From Thermoplasmata archaeon (GTDB lineage: Archaea > Thermoplasmatota > Thermoplasmata > Thermoplasmatales > Thermoplasmataceae): 64,000 bases of DNA. Where the stretch lies: positions 62,001 through 126,000 of the forward strand of contig JAJZZE010000024.1 of the NCBI GenBank assembly GCA_021797735.1, read 5' to 3'. The notes below the pieces were generated by a model that was not told the DNA's origin, searched no databases, and saw nothing but the letters and a program-made list of their open reading frames with translations. The stretch's first letter is position 1; each line of letters opens with the position of its first letter. A program made the translations under genes and the position numbers. Positions 34,738 to 44,416 of the stretch are shown piece after piece.

Positions 34738-35733
34738 TCATAAAGAAAAATAGTGCTCATTATACTTATATAAATAAATTTCCTGGGAATCGAATAACTG
34801 TTTTACGGTCATTATTTTATAATTTTTTGAATTCATTATCTGGGTTTCATTACTGTCAGCAGATATTATTATAAATTTATCCTTTTCAGGTATTCTGTGT
34901 ATTACATCAAATGATTTCCTGAAAAAATCCTTGGAATTCAGATTCAGTAAATTATTATTTTTAATGTCAAGTAACTCAATATTGTTGGGAGTTATTGATT
35001 TTACCATATAATATAATTTATCATAAATAACAGACCCTTTCACCAGGTCAAGTATCCTTATTAAATGCGTATACCTGAATAGATCCTTGCCATCCTTTCT
35101 TCCAGCAATAGATTTCGTTATTTTTACCGTTGAAAAATAATCGTGCTCCATAATTTTATCTATTTTTATTGCGTCCTCCTTTTTGCCTAAATAAATATCA
35201 AGCCCTTCCCTGAGTTTGTCAACCTTTGAAACAAAGGAATTTGGATCGGTCTTATTAATATGCTTTATAAAATCCACAATTTCTTTTTTTGCATCATCCA
35301 GTATGCCGTCATATTCAGTGGTAAATGTTCTTAACTGTATTACACCCTCATAATATGAACCTGTAAATTTATTGCACACCGGGCAACTTTCCTTTGTTGC
35401 CTTTAAATCCAACCTTACATCTTTTTCAACTTCACCAAGATTTCTATCATCAACAATTAAATTCATCAATATTTCATCATCCAAAATTTCAAAGGTATTT
35501 ACTGATTTTATCCTATCAACTTTTTCTGTTTTTATGTGTGATATTGCATTTCTTTTTATACTGTCATCTATACTGTTATAATACCATTTTTTATTTAATC
35601 TCACTGAGCCACATTTAGGGCATTCAGTAATTTCCATTTTTTCGGTTTTTAACCTGATCTTGCTGGATAAACAATCCCTGCATAAACCAAATTTATATGC
35701 ATCGTTTATACCACATACTATACACTTCATCAT
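34738..35733 (-). CDS. NMD3-family protein
   Basis: 331 residues. The N-terminus carries zinc-binding CxxC pairs CIVCG...CRDC, then CPKCGS, and a later CPVCNKFTGSYYEGVIQLR, the layout of archaeal NMD3 homologues. In eukaryotes NMD3 binds the 60S subunit for export; in archaea a role in late large-subunit maturation is assumed. It is the first gene before arcA on the minus strand. Confidence 0.88.
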   Translation of the reverse strand: MMKCIVCGINDAYKFGLCRDCLSSKIRLKTEKMEITECPKCGSVRLNKKWYYNSIDDSIKRNAISHIKTEKVDRIKSVNTFEILDDEILMNLIVDDRNLGEVEKDVRLDLKATKESCPVCNKFTGSYYEGVIQLRTFTTEYDGILDDAKKEIVDFIKHINKTDPNSFVSKVDKLREGLDIYLGKKEDAIKIDKIMEHDYFSTVKITKSIAGRKDGKDLFRYTHLIRILDLVKGSVIYDKLYYMVKSITPNNIELLDIKNNNLLNLNSKDFFRKSFDVIHRIPEKDKFIIISADSNETQIMNSKNYKIMTVKQLFDSQEIYLYKYNEHYFSL

Positions 35734-35780
35734 TTAATCATTACAATGAAATATTTAACCATTGAGTGCCAGTGGTTTTA

Positions 35781-37694
35781 TTATGATATTAATTTTTTTA
35801 ACCCCGTAATATCCTTTATTATAAAGCACTTATTTTCGTCACATACATTTATCTCACTATTGCTGGATTTAATGAGATAATGGTTATAGGGATAAGTGGA
35901 TTTTAAATAATTTATTACCTCTTCATTGCCCGTATCTATTTTATAATAATTAAGGATTTTAAAAAATGCTGAAACTGTATGGGAAAAGAACATTGGCTCC
36001 CTGTTCAGGTCATTGTATATGTTTTTTAAAGATTTGTCTATGACATCATAATAACCTCCATTGATATAGTTTAATATTACAAGGTTATCTATTTCAGTTG
36101 AAAATCCTGAAGGTATAGCGTTATCATAAGTTTCCTTTAATTTTACTATTATGTTACTGCCACTTTCATAGAACCCCCCATTTAATTTATCATAGAAGTT
36201 GTTTTTTACATAACGGTTTAAATCACCTGCATATTTTAGGTATATTTCATTCAGAGTTGCCTCATATAGCTCCAGCAATCCTGAGGACAGAAATGCATAG
36301 TCATCTAAAAATCCCTCTATGGAAACATCACCGTCACGGTATCTGTGATATAACACATCATTTCTGTACATGTTATTCATTATAAAATCCGCTGCTTTTT
36401 CAGCATAATCTAGCATTTCCTTATCATTAAAGATCATTGAGGCTATTGATAATGATTTTATTATCAAGCCATTAACATCAGATAATATTTTATCGTCCTT
36501 CAATGGTTTTATTCTTTTATTTCTCTCATCGTACAGTTTCTTTAGGTCTTCGTTTATCTTTTTATTGTACCCGTTATCTGAATTTTCCTTTAAATACAGT
36601 ATGTTTTTGCCTGTTGCCCTATAATTATTATCGAAGAAATTGCCTTTGTTTGTTACATTAAATAAATCAATAAATTCATCATCCGTAATTCTTTTTATCT
36701 CATCATATGCCCATGTATAATATTTGCCCTCTTCGTTTTCTGAATCTGCGTCTATAGCAGTATAGAATGCCTTGTTAAACATTTCATTTTTTAAAAAAGT
36801 GAATATTTCGTAAACAACATCCCTATAAAATTTATTTTTTGTTATAGAATATGCATAGGTATATGCCATTATAGCCATTGCCTGATCATAACCCATCTTT
36901 TCAAAATGTGGTATCCTCCACAGGGAATCCGTTGAATATCTATGGAAACCATAGCCAACATGGTCATATATACCACCAATATACATTTTTTTCAGTGTAT
37001 TTTCTACCATAGCCAGTGCTTTATTACTATTATATCTTTTATAATAGTTCATTAAAAATATTAAATGCTGGAATGAGGGGAATTTGGGAGATGAACCAAA
37101 ACCACCGTATTCATTATCATAATTATTTTCCATTGATTTAAATGTTTTCTGTATTACATCCTCATAATTTATTTCCCTGTTTTCGTATTTTATATTTTCA
37201 TGGGATTCCAGTGCAGCTATAACCTTATTGCCATTTTCTTCCAGTTCATTTCTCTTATTTTTCCACAGATCATTTATATTATTACATAAATCTATCATGC
37301 CTATCATATTATTTCTTGAATTCCTGGGTATATATGTAAATGCAAATATGGGTTTTTTATCAGGTGTTAATATAATATTTAATGGCCATCCTCCACTGCC
37401 TGTCATCATCTGGCTCATTGTCATATAAATATTATCTATATCTGGTCTTTCTTCCCTGTCAACCTTAATGCAGACAAATGTGTTATTAAGCTTTTCAGCT
37501 ACTTCATTGTCTGTAAAGCTTTCATTTTCCATAACGTGGCACCAGTGGCATGTCGAATAGCCTATGCTCAAAAATACCGGTTTATTCTCATTTTTAGCCC
37601 TGTTAAACGCCTCATCTCCCCAGGGATACCAGTCTACAGGGTTATCTGAATGTTCAAGTAAATATGGACTTTTTTCACTTTTTAGTTTATTCAT
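35781..37694 (-). CDS. YyaL/DUF255 thioredoxin-like protein (spermatogenesis-associated 20 family)
   Basis: 637 residues. The N-terminal DUF255 thioredoxin-like domain begins with [18 protein letters not shown] and holds [15 protein letters not shown], the family's CxxCH redox motif, then [10 protein letters not shown] and GSGGWPLNI. The rest is an alpha/alpha-barrel similar to sugar epimerases. The biochemical role is unsettled; members are linked to redox or glycan functions. The CHWCH site is intact. Confidence 0.93.
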   Translation of the reverse strand: MNKLKSEKSPYLLEHSDNPVDWYPWGDEAFNRAKNENKPVFLSIGYSTCHWCHVMENESFTDNEVAEKLNNTFVCIKVDREERPDIDNIYMTMSQMMTGSGGWPLNIILTPDKKPIFAFTYIPRNSRNNMIGMIDLCNNINDLWKNKRNELEENGNKVIAALESHENIKYENREINYEDVIQKTFKSMENNYDNEYGGFGSSPKFPSFQHLIFLMNYYKRYNSNKALAMVENTLKKMYIGGIYDHVGYGFHRYSTDSLWRIPHFEKMGYDQAMAIMAYTYAYSITKNKFYRDVVYEIFTFLKNEMFNKAFYTAIDADSENEEGKYYTWAYDEIKRITDDEFIDLFNVTNKGNFFDNNYRATGKNILYLKENSDNGYNKKINEDLKKLYDERNKRIKPLKDDKILSDVNGLIIKSLSIASMIFNDKEMLDYAEKAADFIMNNMYRNDVLYHRYRDGDVSIEGFLDDYAFLSSGLLELYEATLNEIYLKYAGDLNRYVKNNFYDKLNGGFYESGSNIIVKLKETYDNAIPSGFSTEIDNLVILNYINGGYYDVIDKSLKNIYNDLNREPMFFSHTVSAFFKILNYYKIDTGNEEVINYLKSTYPYNHYLIKSSNSEINVCDENKCFIIKDITGLKKLIS

Positions 37695-37818
37695 TATTTA
37701 TAATTAAATTTCTGTATACAAAATTATTGTATTTTTAAAAGCAAATATGGTTATTACGAAATATAAATATGCTTTTGGTATCAATAAAATTATAAACATA
37801 ATAATGATATATCAATAA

Positions 37819-38391
37819 ATGAATTATGTTTTATTAATAAGGCACGGTGAAAGTTATACGAATAGAACCGGTATACTTTCCAGTGAATTAAATAAATATA
37901 GATTAACAGACACTGGAGTGGACCAGGTCACATTTACAGGTGAGCAATTAAGAGGCTTAAAATTTGATGGAATTATTTCAAGCCCTATTTTACGCGCAGT
38001 ACAAACCGCAAATATAATTTCACAGTACCTAGTTTTAGAGGTAAAGGTGGATAGCAGGGCTATAGAGTCTAATTTCGGTGAATATAATGGCAAAAGAATA
38101 GAGGAAATACCTGATAAAAAAAGGGAGGAACTTGGTATGGAATCATTTGAGTCTCAGAAGAATAGAATGATTGATCTGATAAACTCATACGATGGCAATT
38201 ATATAGTTGTTAGCCATGCTTTTCCAATAAGATGTGCATTATCATATTATTTAAATCTGAATGAGGAGGAAAGCTTTGGCATTGATATAAGGTATGCATC
38301 AATGAGCCTTGTAAACAGCAGTAAAAAGAAGATTTTATCTATAGGATCGTTACTTCTAACCGAGAAAATAAAAAATATTTTTACGGCTTAA
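37819..38391 (+). CDS. Histidine phosphatase (phosphoglycerate mutase-like)
   Basis: 190 residues. The phosphohistidine motif LLIRHGESYTNRTG lies at the N-terminus, with SSPILRAVQTANII and the second histidine in VVSHAFPIRCALSYY. These identify a branch-1 histidine phosphatase. Substrate (cofactor-dependent mutase, sugar phosphate or alpha-ribazole phosphate) is not readable from sequence. It converges on the DtxR-like gene, overlapping 11 nt. Confidence 0.9.
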   Translation: MNYVLLIRHGESYTNRTGILSSELNKYRLTDTGVDQVTFTGEQLRGLKFDGIISSPILRAVQTANIISQYLVLEVKVDSRAIESNFGEYNGKRIEEIPDKKREELGMESFESQKNRMIDLINSYDGNYIVVSHAFPIRCALSYYLNLNEEESFGIDIRYASMSLVNSSKKKILSIGSLLLTEKIKNIFTA

Positions 38392-38776
38392 CCGGCTTTC
38401 CGTGGGGGCATTTTTCCGGGCTTCCAATATTCACAAGTAATTTTTCAATAGATTTTTTATCCATGAGATAATCGATTTTTTCTATTTCTGAGCATGCTTC
38501 ATCGGAATTTACACCGCTTTCCGTGAATATTATTTCCATTGTTCTATGGGCTGTCATAATATCACCGTATATCCTATCCCCATAATTCGTTAAGGATATT
38601 ACACCATTATTTTTTTGCAGAATTCTCTTTGAAATTAACCGGTTTACAAGTTCATGGGCCGTTGGAGCTTTGATATTAAGCATTTCAGCTATATTAAATA
38701 ATCTTACAGGTAAACTGAAATTATCGTGTAATGAGATTATACAGTCTCTCTCCTTTTTTGTAATAACACTCTCCAT
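38381..38776 (-). CDS. DtxR/MntR-family metal-dependent repressor
   Basis: 131 residues: an N-terminal winged helix (LFNIAEMLNIKAPTAHELVNRL, then ISLTNYGDRIYGDIM) and the dimerisation/metal domain with AHRTMEIIF, EIEKIDYLMD and the ending CPHGKPVKP. It lacks the third SH3-like domain, as in MntR-sized members. Such proteins bind Fe2+ or Mn2+ and repress uptake genes, a central control for an iron-rich acidic habitat. The NRAMP-like transporter at 41.2 kb is a conceivable target, but no shared operator was found. Confidence 0.88.
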   Translation of the reverse strand: MESVITKKERDCIISLHDNFSLPVRLFNIAEMLNIKAPTAHELVNRLISKRILQKNNGVISLTNYGDRIYGDIMTAHRTMEIIFTESGVNSDEACSEIEKIDYLMDKKSIEKLLVNIGSPEKCPHGKPVKP

Positions 38777-38810
38777 AATATTAGTAGTATGCTAAAATAT
38801 ATAAATATAT

Positions 38811-38833
38811 CTATTATCGTTATAGAATAATAG
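38811..38833. promoter_or_regulatory. Inverted repeat upstream of the DtxR-like gene
   Basis: CTATTAT-(9)-ATAATAG lies 35-57 nt before the repressor start, just upstream of an AT-rich TATA-like stretch, with GTTATAG repeated in direct orientation. Position and symmetry fit an autoregulatory operator, although the DNA is AT-rich enough for a chance match. Confidence 0.3.
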
Positions 38834-38903
38834 TTATAGATTAAATCCGTATTGTTTATAAATAGGAATTATAAATTTTATAAAAAATGGAAATGAATAT
38901 TTA

Positions 38904-39509
38904 TTATAACCACATATCACCTTCTTTTAGATTATCAAGCAACTCTTTCGGTACTCCTTTTGTTGCAAGGTAATATTTATTCGGTATCACTTCCTTTTCT
39001 ATTGCCTTATCTATTATCTCTTTTAAGGGCTTATAACTTATACCTCTGTATGAAAAATTACCAAAGATCCATGGAGGTACATCAAAGTAGTTACTTAGCT
39101 TACCCGGGACAATATTAATAAAAACTTTATCCAGTATTGAAGAAATTCTTTCATTATAATACCATTTTTTGAAGAATAGATTGTTGTTTGCTCTTGGTTC
39201 ATACACATTCCATTCTATCCCATATCTTATCTCTCTACCTATAAAAATTGCGTTTCCACCGAAATCATCTACGGAAGTTTTTGGTGGCTCCTCCTCCATA
39301 CCGGTTACAGAGTTTATCACTTTTACAGAAGCTTTGCCTTTTTCGTTTATATACTTGCTTATCAATGCTTCTAAATTTACTCTCTCATTGTCATACAGTT
39401 CATCATCGTTCTCAAGCTGCTGGGATAAGTCTAAAAAATACTCCATAACAAATTCCGAAGGTGAATTACTTATTAGTTTGTAGTAGTAATAATATCTTTC
39501 ACCACTCAT
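38904..39509 (-). CDS. Hypothetical protein
   Basis: 201 residues, no recognised family, no membrane segment. It begins with a tyrosine run (GERYYYYYKLISN), has an acidic helical N-terminal third, and a C-terminal part rich in aromatic residues (YFDVPPWIFGNFSYRGISY). Codon use matches neighbouring genes, so it is probably a real lineage-specific gene. It stands alone, between the DtxR-like gene and transposase debris. Confidence 0.65.
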   Translation of the reverse strand: MSGERYYYYYKLISNSPSEFVMEYFLDLSQQLENDDELYDNERVNLEALISKYINEKGKASVKVINSVTGMEEEPPKTSVDDFGGNAIFIGREIRYGIEWNVYEPRANNNLFFKKWYYNERISSILDKVFINIVPGKLSNYFDVPPWIFGNFSYRGISYKPLKEIIDKAIEKEVIPNKYYLATKGVPKELLDNLKEGDMWL

Positions 39510-39575
39510 ATTATCCCATTATAATAAATCAATGGCAATATATAATACTATCTATTCAGGAGCCTAAAAACAAAA

Positions 39576-39835
39576 TTATTTTACCTGTATATCCATATAA
39601 TATTTAGCCAGATCTGGTTCCGTACGTTTCATGTAACTGTACTGACGTAGAGCATGCACATTTATTTTCAGTGTTTTCTCTGTCTTTTTCAGCCGTGATA
39701 GGTTATTTCTTATCCCCGTGGACATATTTCTCCTTAACATAGAATTCACACATTCTGGTATAGAACGCATGTGATAGCGCTCTAGCCATGCTTGTGTATT
39801 ATCTGTAAAACATGTTTTTCATGATTCCACACTTT
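39576..39835 (-). pseudogene. C-terminal fragment of a DDE transposase
   Basis: The minus strand reads FTDNTQAWLERYHMRSIPEC, then RNMSTGIRNNLSRLKKTEKT, LKINVHALRQY and a stop at 39576. The 'ERYH.RS..E' block with the downstream Arg/Lys-rich helix is the end of an IS4/IS1182-like transposase carrying the catalytic Glu. A TGA interrupts the frame just upstream and no N-terminal part is found. Confidence 0.55.
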
Positions 39836-40057
39836 TTGGCCCGGAACTGAAATAAACCGGTGTAGATAGGAACCACAAAAGCTTCAATAGTAATAGGGGC
39901 TGCCGTAACTGGCACAACAAGCCAGTTAAAGACATACCTGACACTAACAGATAAATGAAAGTATCATATTTGCATGTGGTAGTACAATAAAAGAATAGAT
40001 TCCTATTTTTCAGACCAGATCATAAAAATACAATAATGTAGTATAACAGAGAAAAGA

Positions 40058-40750
40058 ACTCAAAGTACTGTCTGAGGTGAATGATCTCTGGTACCTGGAG
40101 GGATGTTGTCGACCTCATGAGAACAAAGTTCGTGGTGGAATATTCCGGGAGGCGGGTAAGGGGGATCCTGAAAGAATTCAAAGTGAAATATGCAAAACCG
40201 TACCAGGTAGATTACAGGAAGCCTAAAGATGCTGAGGAAAAACTAAAAAAAGCCGGTCGGATAAATAATGATAATACCGTGAGGATATGATCATAAAAAA
40301 CGCCACAAAGTTCAGTGCAAACATATTTTGCTTCTATGCATTCACCGGATATGACGTTGTGAACATGAATCAAAATTCAAAGCAGGGAAGTGCCATGGAT
40401 TTCTTCCATGAGATAAGATGCAGGAATCCGTTCAACCACATTATCGTGATACTGGGCAATTTCTCTGCACACAAAACAGAAGATGTAGCAATCACTGCAG
40501 AGTTCCTGGATATTGAACCCATATTCTTGCCTCCATATTCTACACAGCTGAATTCTATAGAAGAGAACGGGAAATCCATTAAAAGAATAATTTCAAGAAC
40601 CCTTGTGAAAGACCAGGCTCTGATGGTTGAAACAGTCAAGACGAATTTCATTGACCTGCCAAAAAAGAAGACATTCTGCGAAAACTGGATGGGAGTGCTT
40701 GCCCACCAATTAGTCCAGTTAGTTGTGTCCTCCAATATAATCACCGACAT
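40058..40750 (+). pseudogene. IS630-family transposase, frameshifted
   Basis: Pieces in two frames give an IS630 transposase: an N-terminal winged-helix part (RTKFVVEYSGRRVRGILKEF, track ORF at 40081) and a C-terminal DDE_3 part (NHIIVILGNFSAHKTEDV, then FLPPYSTQLNSIEENGKSIK, track ORF at 40287). The middle catalytic region is partly missing and the second catalytic Asp (usually LDN.. before SAHK) is Gly. The frame shifts near 40085 and 40290 leave it inactive. 39840-40058 holds its eroded 5' side, with nothing else readable. Confidence 0.75.
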
Positions 40751-40916
40751 CTCTCTTGATGGATTTATCAGCTATCAAAATAATCTGCCACAGGGTATTT
40801 ACACTCATATTTGCTGTTTCACAACCTATTGTGGCTCTGTAGCGATTATCAAGGTGATTTCGGCGAATGCTTCACAGTGATGTGATGACTCCTATATAAA
40901 ATGAGGTCAGTGAAAA

Positions 40917-41153
40917 TCACACATGGGCAAAGCCAACAATCACTAATATGATCATAATTGCTATGTAAATTCGAAGAAACCAGAATGCTAACTTGACGCG
41001 CTTGCTGAAGGCAACTTTGTTGACTGTAACCTTTTTATAGTCTTCAATCTCCTCTTCGATAATGAAATGGCTGAAGTCTGGAAGTTGCGAGTAATCCTGT
41101 TTTCTTTCCTGTTTTCTTTCCACTTTATTCTTTGACATTAAGTTCACCACCAT
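40917..41153 (-). CDS. Small single-pass membrane protein in the transporter operon
   Basis: 78 residues: a highly charged N-terminal half (NKVERKQERKQDYSQLPDF) and one C-terminal membrane helix (AFWFLRIYIAIMIILVIVGFA). No family recognised. It follows the NRAMP-related gene with no gap (stop at 41154, next start 41153), so co-translation is likely. A small accessory or regulatory subunit of the transporter is a reasonable inference. Confidence 0.65.
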   Translation of the reverse strand: MVVNLMSKNKVERKQERKQDYSQLPDFSHFIIEEEIEDYKKVTVNKVAFSKRVKLAFWFLRIYIAIMIILVIVGFAHV

Positions 41154-42584
41154 TTACAGCGAAGATGCCAGATGCGCAAAAACAGCAGGAAGTGCAATTG
41201 ATATTCCATAAAGGGCATTCATCACGATCAAAAACCCTATTATTCCAAATCCTACGACATTTTGCCATTTTCTGTTGGCATGATTCCCCATTATTTCCCT
41301 ATCGTTCAGAAGCAGCAGTAGAAACAGCATCGCGGCAGGCATAAATATTGTAGCTATCACCTGCACCGTCAGGTTCAGATACCCCAGTGGTACATTTGGT
41401 ATTAGCGTTATCCCCGCTGCAATTATCAAGGCACCAAAACTTGGAAGATAGAATTTCAAAGATTTCTTGTCCCTTGCCGGAAGGTTAATACTTCCTTTCC
41501 ACCCAAAAGCCTCACTTACTGCCCAGGAGGTACTGGCTGATATGGCTATTGCAGCAATTAACCCTGCCTCCACCAATCCAACTGCAAAGAGCTCCATGGG
41601 GAAAACACCGACCTTTGATGCAAAGATCTGAAGAATTCTGGCAACACCGACCGTTCCGTCTTTATCCGATCCGTACACGGTCATCCCTGTAAGGATTATG
41701 ATACAGATTGCGACAGTTACCATTACAGCCGAACCAATTAGTGTATCGATCTGTCCTCTCCTTATATCGTGTGTAGTCAGGCCTTTGTCAACAACTGAGG
41801 ATTGCTGGAAGAAAAGCATCCAGGGTGCAATAGTTGTGCCAAGATTGGCTAACAGCACATATATGAACAGAGACCCAATTGGGCCATTTATTCTCCAGCT
41901 CACAAAGCTCTGTGATACCAGTGACCAGTCAGGGTTAGGCAGAAAAAGAAGAAGTGGAATAAAAATCAGATTAAATGCAGCTATTAGTAAGGATACTCTT
42001 TCCCAAGTAAAATATCTTAGAAATAACTGGATAGAAATTACTGATGCTACAAACACAATTGCTGAGATTATGGGTGGAACACCGAAAATTGACATTCCCA
42101 CTGTAATTCCTATGAATTCAGTTATGAAGGTGAGAAAGTTCGCCGCCACTAGATCTGCTAGAGAGAAAGAGCCCCAGAATCCTCCATACCGTTTCCATAT
42201 CATTTCAGCATGTCCTCTGTGTGTCACAGCACCTAGTCTTACAGTCATTTCCTGCACAAAATAGGCTACTGGCAGCATAAGAATCATAAAAGGGATGAAA
42301 AAACCAATACCGAATATCGACCCGGTCTGGGCATATGTTATAACGCCCCCAGCATCGTTATCGGCTACCATTACAAGGATACCGGGTCCAAGCATCATCA
42401 AAAAGAGTTCCAGTCTCGATGCAAGGGTATGTTTCTGCCGGTGAAGGACAATGTGCAACCGATCCTCCGCCCTAAGTCTCTCCTCTGATGGAAGCCCCTC
42501 GATTTTTTTTAAAAGCTCTGAATTGGAAAGTTCGTGTTCATGCTTTTTCCAGAAACTCACGGATATCATCCCCGCTTTTAACAC
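41154..42584 (-). CDS. NRAMP-superfamily metal transporter, variant binding site
   Basis: 476 residues with 11 or so membrane helices after a ~60-residue cytoplasmic N-terminus. GPGILVMVADNDAGGVITYAQ is the first-helix site and GTTIAPWMLFFQQSSVVDKG the sixth-helix site. Classical NRAMP Mn/Fe transporters have DPGN and MPH at these positions; here they are DNDAGG and APW. Replacing the metal-coordinating methionine by alanine is a feature of NRAMP-related Mg2+ transporters (NRMT branch), so Mg2+ rather than Mn2+ transport is possible. GC content is clearly higher than in flanking host genes, hinting at transfer. Alternative start at MISVSFW. Confidence 0.85.
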   Translation of the reverse strand: MLKAGMISVSFWKKHEHELSNSELLKKIEGLPSEERLRAEDRLHIVLHRQKHTLASRLELFLMMLGPGILVMVADNDAGGVITYAQTGSIFGIGFFIPFMILMLPVAYFVQEMTVRLGAVTHRGHAEMIWKRYGGFWGSFSLADLVAANFLTFITEFIGITVGMSIFGVPPIISAIVFVASVISIQLFLRYFTWERVSLLIAAFNLIFIPLLLFLPNPDWSLVSQSFVSWRINGPIGSLFIYVLLANLGTTIAPWMLFFQQSSVVDKGLTTHDIRRGQIDTLIGSAVMVTVAICIIILTGMTVYGSDKDGTVGVARILQIFASKVGVFPMELFAVGLVEAGLIAAIAISASTSWAVSEAFGWKGSINLPARDKKSLKFYLPSFGALIIAAGITLIPNVPLGYLNLTVQVIATIFMPAAMLFLLLLLNDREIMGNHANRKWQNVVGFGIIGFLIVMNALYGISIALPAVFAHLASSL

Positions 42585-42768
42585 TATATAATGTGTTAAT
42601 TTCTATCTCGGAAAATGATGGCGCTTTTCCAGAATGCGCAAGCAGGGAAATCCGTACCTCTGTCACCCCCCTTACAGCTCTCATTCCTTTATTTACAATA
42701 ACTTTCAATTCCGACTCCGCCTTAGGAGCCATTTTAAGTTCAATTCTCTTCATAAAAAACACATGCAT
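42538..42768 (-). CDS. Small conserved-looking protein upstream of the NRAMP-like gene
   Basis: 76 residues, or 71 from the internal ATG of MKRIELKMAPKAESEL. It has an alternating strand/helix pattern (VTEVRISLLAHS, SEIEINTLYSV) resembling a small ferredoxin-like fold, but no family is recognised. It overlaps the transporter start by up to 47 nt on the same strand, and its base composition matches that gene. A regulatory small protein of the transporter is possible. Confidence 0.55.
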   Translation of the reverse strand: MHVFFMKRIELKMAPKAESELKVIVNKGMRAVRGVTEVRISLLAHSGKAPSFSEIEINTLYSVKSGDDIREFLEKA

Positions 42769-42894
42769 AAGCAGTAGATAAATATAACGTATAGTTAATA
42801 GACCATGACATTAGTATATATAGGAAATATTTACGGGACAGTACAAATAGAAAGAAAATAGAAAACCTTTTAAACGAAATTGTATTAATTATTT

Positions 42895-43119
42895 ATGACT
42901 TTTGAAGAAGACCTTGAATACTATCAGGCGCATGAAAATGAACTAATGAAGAAATACCCAAACATGTTTATATTAATCAAAGATAAGGCTGTTCATGGTT
43001 CATTCTCCAATTTTCAGGATGCACACGAGAAAGCACTAGAACTTTTTGGGATAGATGATGTTATAATCACGCAAATGGTGGAGCAGAAACCTTTGAACGT
43101 TCTATCATCGGTGGCATGA
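42895..43119 (+). CDS. DUF5678-like small protein
   Basis: 74 residues. The pattern KYPNMFILIKDKAVHGSFSNF then DAHEKALELFG resembles DUF5678, a small alpha/beta domain of unknown function frequent in archaea ('yPgkyvai.dg.vv..g.d..ea'). The N-terminal helix is acidic. It precedes the alkylation-repair genes on the same strand by 87 bp. Confidence 0.6.
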   Translation: MTFEEDLEYYQAHENELMKKYPNMFILIKDKAVHGSFSNFQDAHEKALELFGIDDVIITQMVEQKPLNVLSSVA

Positions 43120-43206
43120 ATGGGGCTTCTGGCAATATCACCCATTGGGTGTTCAGCATACATAGGGAATAAAGACCGGTGCACAAATAAATAGGAGAAG
43201 ACAGTG

Positions 43207-43773
43207 ATGGAAAAAACAACGAGTAATCTTTCCGGGAATCGAATAAACATCCAACATCATAAAACAAAAATTGGAGAATTAATACTGGGTTCTTTTGATG
43301 ATCATCTATGCTTGCTTGATTTCAAATATAGGAAAATGAGGACCACTGTTGACAATAGGATAAAAATTGGGCTTAAAGCTGACTTTTTAGAACGAAATGA
43401 TGCAACACTAACAAAAACAAAAGAACAACTTGATGAATATCTGAGTGGAAACAGAAAGGAATTTGACATTCCATTATTAATGGTCGGAACCGATTTTCAA
43501 AAGCGTGTTTGGAATGCACTGATAAAAATACCCTATGGTTTCACTTCAACCTATTTGCAATTAGCAAAAAATATAAACAATACAAAAGCTGTTCGTGCAG
43601 TAGCCAGTGCCAATGGAGCAAACGCCATTGCTCTCGTAATACCTTGCCACCGAATTATTGAAAGTAGTGGTGACTTAGGCGGTTACGGAGGTGGATTAAC
43701 GATAAAGAAGCGCTTGCTAAAACTTGAACAAAGGAACAATGATTTGAGCGATAATGAGAAATACGAAATATGA
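43207..43773 (+). CDS. ogt: Methylated-DNA--[protein]-cysteine S-methyltransferase
   Basis: 188 residues from ATG 43207 (a GTG at 43204 precedes it). It has the N-terminal ribonuclease-H-like domain and the C-terminal MGMT domain with IPYGFTSTYLQLA, VASANGANAIALVIPCHRII and GGYGGG. The cysteine of PCHR takes the alkyl group from O6-methylguanine and the protein is consumed. The next gene, an Ada-type zinc domain, overlaps its 3' end by 20 nt, a split version of the Ada repair-sensor combination. Confidence 0.95.
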   Translation: MEKTTSNLSGNRINIQHHKTKIGELILGSFDDHLCLLDFKYRKMRTTVDNRIKIGLKADFLERNDATLTKTKEQLDEYLSGNRKEFDIPLLMVGTDFQKRVWNALIKIPYGFTSTYLQLAKNINNTKAVRAVASANGANAIALVIPCHRIIESSGDLGGYGGGLTIKKRLLKLEQRNNDLSDNEKYEI

Positions 43774-43927
43774 TGGTTCTTTTTTTACTGCCGTAAAAAC
43801 CACGATGATATATTGTTTGCTTTCATGCAGCGCCAAAAAACCAAAGAGAGGGAACGTGATTTTTTACAATACAAAGAATGAAGCAATTGAAAATGGTTAT
43901 AGGACTTGTGAAGTTTGTAAGCCATAA
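43754..43927 (+). CDS. Stand-alone Ada-type zinc-binding methyl-phosphotriester domain (below ORF-track cutoff)
   Basis: 57 residues in a frame missed by the track: YDGSFFTAVKTTMIYCLLSC, then AKKPKRGNVIFYNTKNEA and NGYRTCEVCKP. The spacing Cx3C...Cx2C and surrounding residues match the N-terminal zinc domain of Ada (the IYCRPSC...NVxFF...GFRPCKRCxP pattern), which accepts methyl groups from DNA phosphotriesters on one of the zinc cysteines. In Ada this domain is fused to an AraC HTH or MGMT; here it is a separate product overlapping ogt by 20 nt. All four cysteines are present. Confidence 0.85.
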   Translation: MRNTKYDGSFFTAVKTTMIYCLLSCSAKKPKRGNVIFYNTKNEAIENGYRTCEVCKP

Positions 43928-44098
43928 GTAAGCGCCTAGGCAACACACCCTCCCATATTTTCTGGTCTGACCGATTCCTGATCAACGTTAATCGAGAAGG
44001 GATGGTTATGACGAAGGACGAGAGGGCCGTGACTTGCTTTTAGGTATAGATAGAACCATGCCTATCTTTTCAAAATAGGATTTGCTTACATATCTAAA

Positions 44099-44170
44099 TG
44101 GGCCCGACCGGATTCGGACCGGTGACCTTCTCCGTGTCAGGGAGACATCATACCACTAGACTACGAGCCC
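44099..44170 (-). tRNA. tRNA-Val (GAC)
   Basis: Acceptor GGGCTCG/CGGGCCC (one G-U pair), discriminator A, anticodon stem TCTCC/GGAGA enclosing CTGACAC (anticodon GAC), T arm ACCGG-TCCGAAT-CCGGT. No intron. The gap 44171-44416 downstream of it holds no gene I can support. Confidence 0.94.
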
Positions 44171-44416
44171 TGAATGGTCTATTTTAAGATGATATATAAT
44201 TTTTTACATTTGTACTCTGGCGGTAATATACCACTGAACCTTAACTGCAATTCCTATTTCTGGCACAGCAATCATCAATGTCTGTATAGTAATTATGTGT
44301 GTGCAAAATTACATCCCATAAAATACACCGTACACTGTTCAGAATTGTAGCAGATTTCTTGTGAAAAATAATGCAGCGTTTCCGGCTGTTTATCTCCAAT
44401 ATGACATTTGTATTGA

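Noticed and set aside
40370-40750. 126-residue minus-strand ORF
   Set aside because: Antisense to the IS630 DDE segment; a shadow of the transposase remnant.
41698-42264. 188-residue plus-strand ORF
   Set aside because: Antisense to the NRAMP-related gene; no motif, composition of a shadow frame.
44260-44300. C/D box guide RNA near tRNA-Val
   Set aside because: A TGATGA-like box is present on the minus strand, but no D, C' or D' boxes with proper spacing could be found.
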